From Alphaproteobacteria bacterium (GTDB lineage Bacteria > Pseudomonadota > Alphaproteobacteria > Thalassobaculales > Thalassobaculaceae), in NCBI GenBank assembly GCA_013203465.1, contig JABMNR010000095.1, forward strand, positions 1 through 40,965: a DNA stretch of 40,965 nucleotides, written 5' to 3'. The translations under genes were made by a program, and so were the position numbers. Positions 40,488 through 40,965 of this stretch are shown here, one piece after another. How positions within the stretch are numbered: position 1 is the stretch's first letter; every line of letters begins with the position of its first letter. The notes under the pieces were generated by a model. The model was not told the DNA's origin and ran no database searches. It worked only from the letters and a program-made list of their open reading frames with translations.

Positions 40488-40502
40488 CGCGGCTGAGCCG
40501 CG
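40488..40502. terminator. Short GC-rich hairpin between convergent genes
   Basis: CGCGGC (40488-40493), loop TGA, GCCGCG (40497-40502) form a perfect 6-bp stem 28 bp after the amidotransferase stop. It has no T run, so termination is only suggested by its place. The rest of the 234-bp gap up to 40693 shows nothing else clear. Confidence 0.35.
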
Positions 40503-40693
40503 CCTGCTCGCCCGCGCTCTTCGCGGTTTCCGGCGCGTGGTGGTAGAACACGGGAATCCGTAATGAGGCCGGCGGGTGACCCGCACCCGACAATGATACC
40601 AACCTTCATGTTAATCCGAAAGCCATATTCAACATAGTTTCTGTTTAATTAGATGGAGGCCGGGATGCCTTGGCCTCGGGCGCCGTGGGCGGA

Positions 40694-40965
40694 TCAGAGC
40701 AGTTGGAGTATCCTGTCAAGGACCCTGTGGGCGGTCTCGAGCTTGGTCATTCGGGGGATTTGTTCGACTTCGCCTTTTTTATCGAGTATCGTTATGACGT
40801 TGGTGTCTGAGGCGAAACCGGCCCCGGCCTGCGTAACGTCGTTGCACACGATCATGTCGAGATTCTTTTTCGTCAGCTTTTTCATCGAATTTTCGATCAG
40901 GTCGCGCGTTTCGACCGAAAATCCCACCAACACCCGTCTGCCCTTGCGCTTGCCCAGTTCGGCGA
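40694..40965 (-). CDS. coaBC: CoaBC (phosphopantothenoylcysteine decarboxylase / phosphopantothenate-cysteine ligase), C-terminal part
   Basis: The 3' end of coaBC, cut by the window edge; the frame stays open to the last base. The visible part is about 90 aa of the CoaB ligase domain, which joins cysteine to phosphopantothenate in CoA synthesis: RRVLVGFSVETRDLIENSMKKL, then KKNLDMIVCNDVTQAGAGF and ASDTNVITILDKKG, all family hallmarks. The ending with DRILQLL is normal, so the C-terminus is intact. It converges on the amidotransferase gene. The Lys-rich, lower-GC coding contrasts with its neighbours and recalls deltaproteobacterial CoaBC; too little is visible to judge transfer. Confidence 0.92.
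   Translation of the reverse strand, partial: AELGKRKGRRVLVGFSVETRDLIENSMKKLTKKNLDMIVCNDVTQAGAGFASDTNVITILDKKGEVEQIPRMTKLETAHRVLDRILQLL

Noticed and set aside
40460-40693. tRNA or small RNA in the gap before coaBC
   Set aside because: Only a short GC hairpin is visible; no cloverleaf or conserved RNA motif.

Overview
The window looks like a piece of an alphaproteobacterial chromosome, probably Rhodospirillales-like. The basis is the GC-rich codon use, the alphaproteobacterial type of Fe-S scaffold protein next to SufE, the CTAGAGC...GCTCTAG REP-like element, and frequent GTG/TTG starts with 4-bp GTGA/ATGA gene overlaps. Lineage is inferred from protein style and not from a marker gene. No rRNA, tRNA, CRISPR array, transposase, integrase or phage gene was seen.

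Layout. (1) 1-3621, housekeeping: a 17-bp tandem repeat, an MntR-type regulator, a VOC-fold protein behind a strong 25-bp palindrome, a NifU-like scaffold, SufE, and a DSD1-family PLP aldolase. (2) 3948-7415, a tight + strand nucleotide-sugar operon: glucose-1-phosphate cytidylyltransferase, a NovU/TylCIII-type sugar C-methyltransferase, an RfbC-type 3,5-epimerase and a ketoreductase. Together they suggest a CDP-activated C-methyl-6-deoxyhexose. The 4,6-dehydratase such a route needs is not in the window. (3) 7594-11612, a tail-anchored coiled-coil protein divergent from a type I secretion ABC/HlyD pair. (4) 11631-26869, glycan assembly: a GT4 enzyme, a convergent pair (KpsS/LipB-like protein plus a small GT-B-like protein), a four-gene + strand operon (NeuB-like synthase, SDR, CMP-sugar synthetase, fused transketolase), an uncharacterised 625-aa protein, and two large glycosyltransferases with repeat or accessory N-termini. 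(5) 27067-28014, an RTX protein with 16 nonapeptide repeats, the natural candidate substrate for the type I exporter. (6) 28180-36804, a - strand import and catabolism operon: Tat-exported peptide-type binding protein, two permeases, fused dual ATPase, 2OG-Fe(II)-type oxygenase, beta-hydroxyacid-type dehydrogenase and serine-hydrolase/esterase. (7) 37179-40459, an M24-fold protein, an M20-fold protein and a class I glutamine amidotransferase. (8) 40694 to the end, the 3' part of coaBC.

Two systems stand out. The first is the NeuB-SDR-CMP-synthetase-transketolase operon. It looks like a nonulosonic-acid-type pathway whose acceptor sugar may be made or tailored by a transketolase instead of the usual dehydratase/aminotransferase set. 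The second is the catabolic island at the right: a peptide-type importer beside an M24 protein with none of the canonical metal ligands and an M20 protein with several ligands replaced. This suggests breakdown of an unusual small amide or cyclic amino-acid derivative.

All assignments come from reading the sequence and recalling family motifs. No database search or alignment program was run. Residue numbers were counted by hand and may be off by a few.
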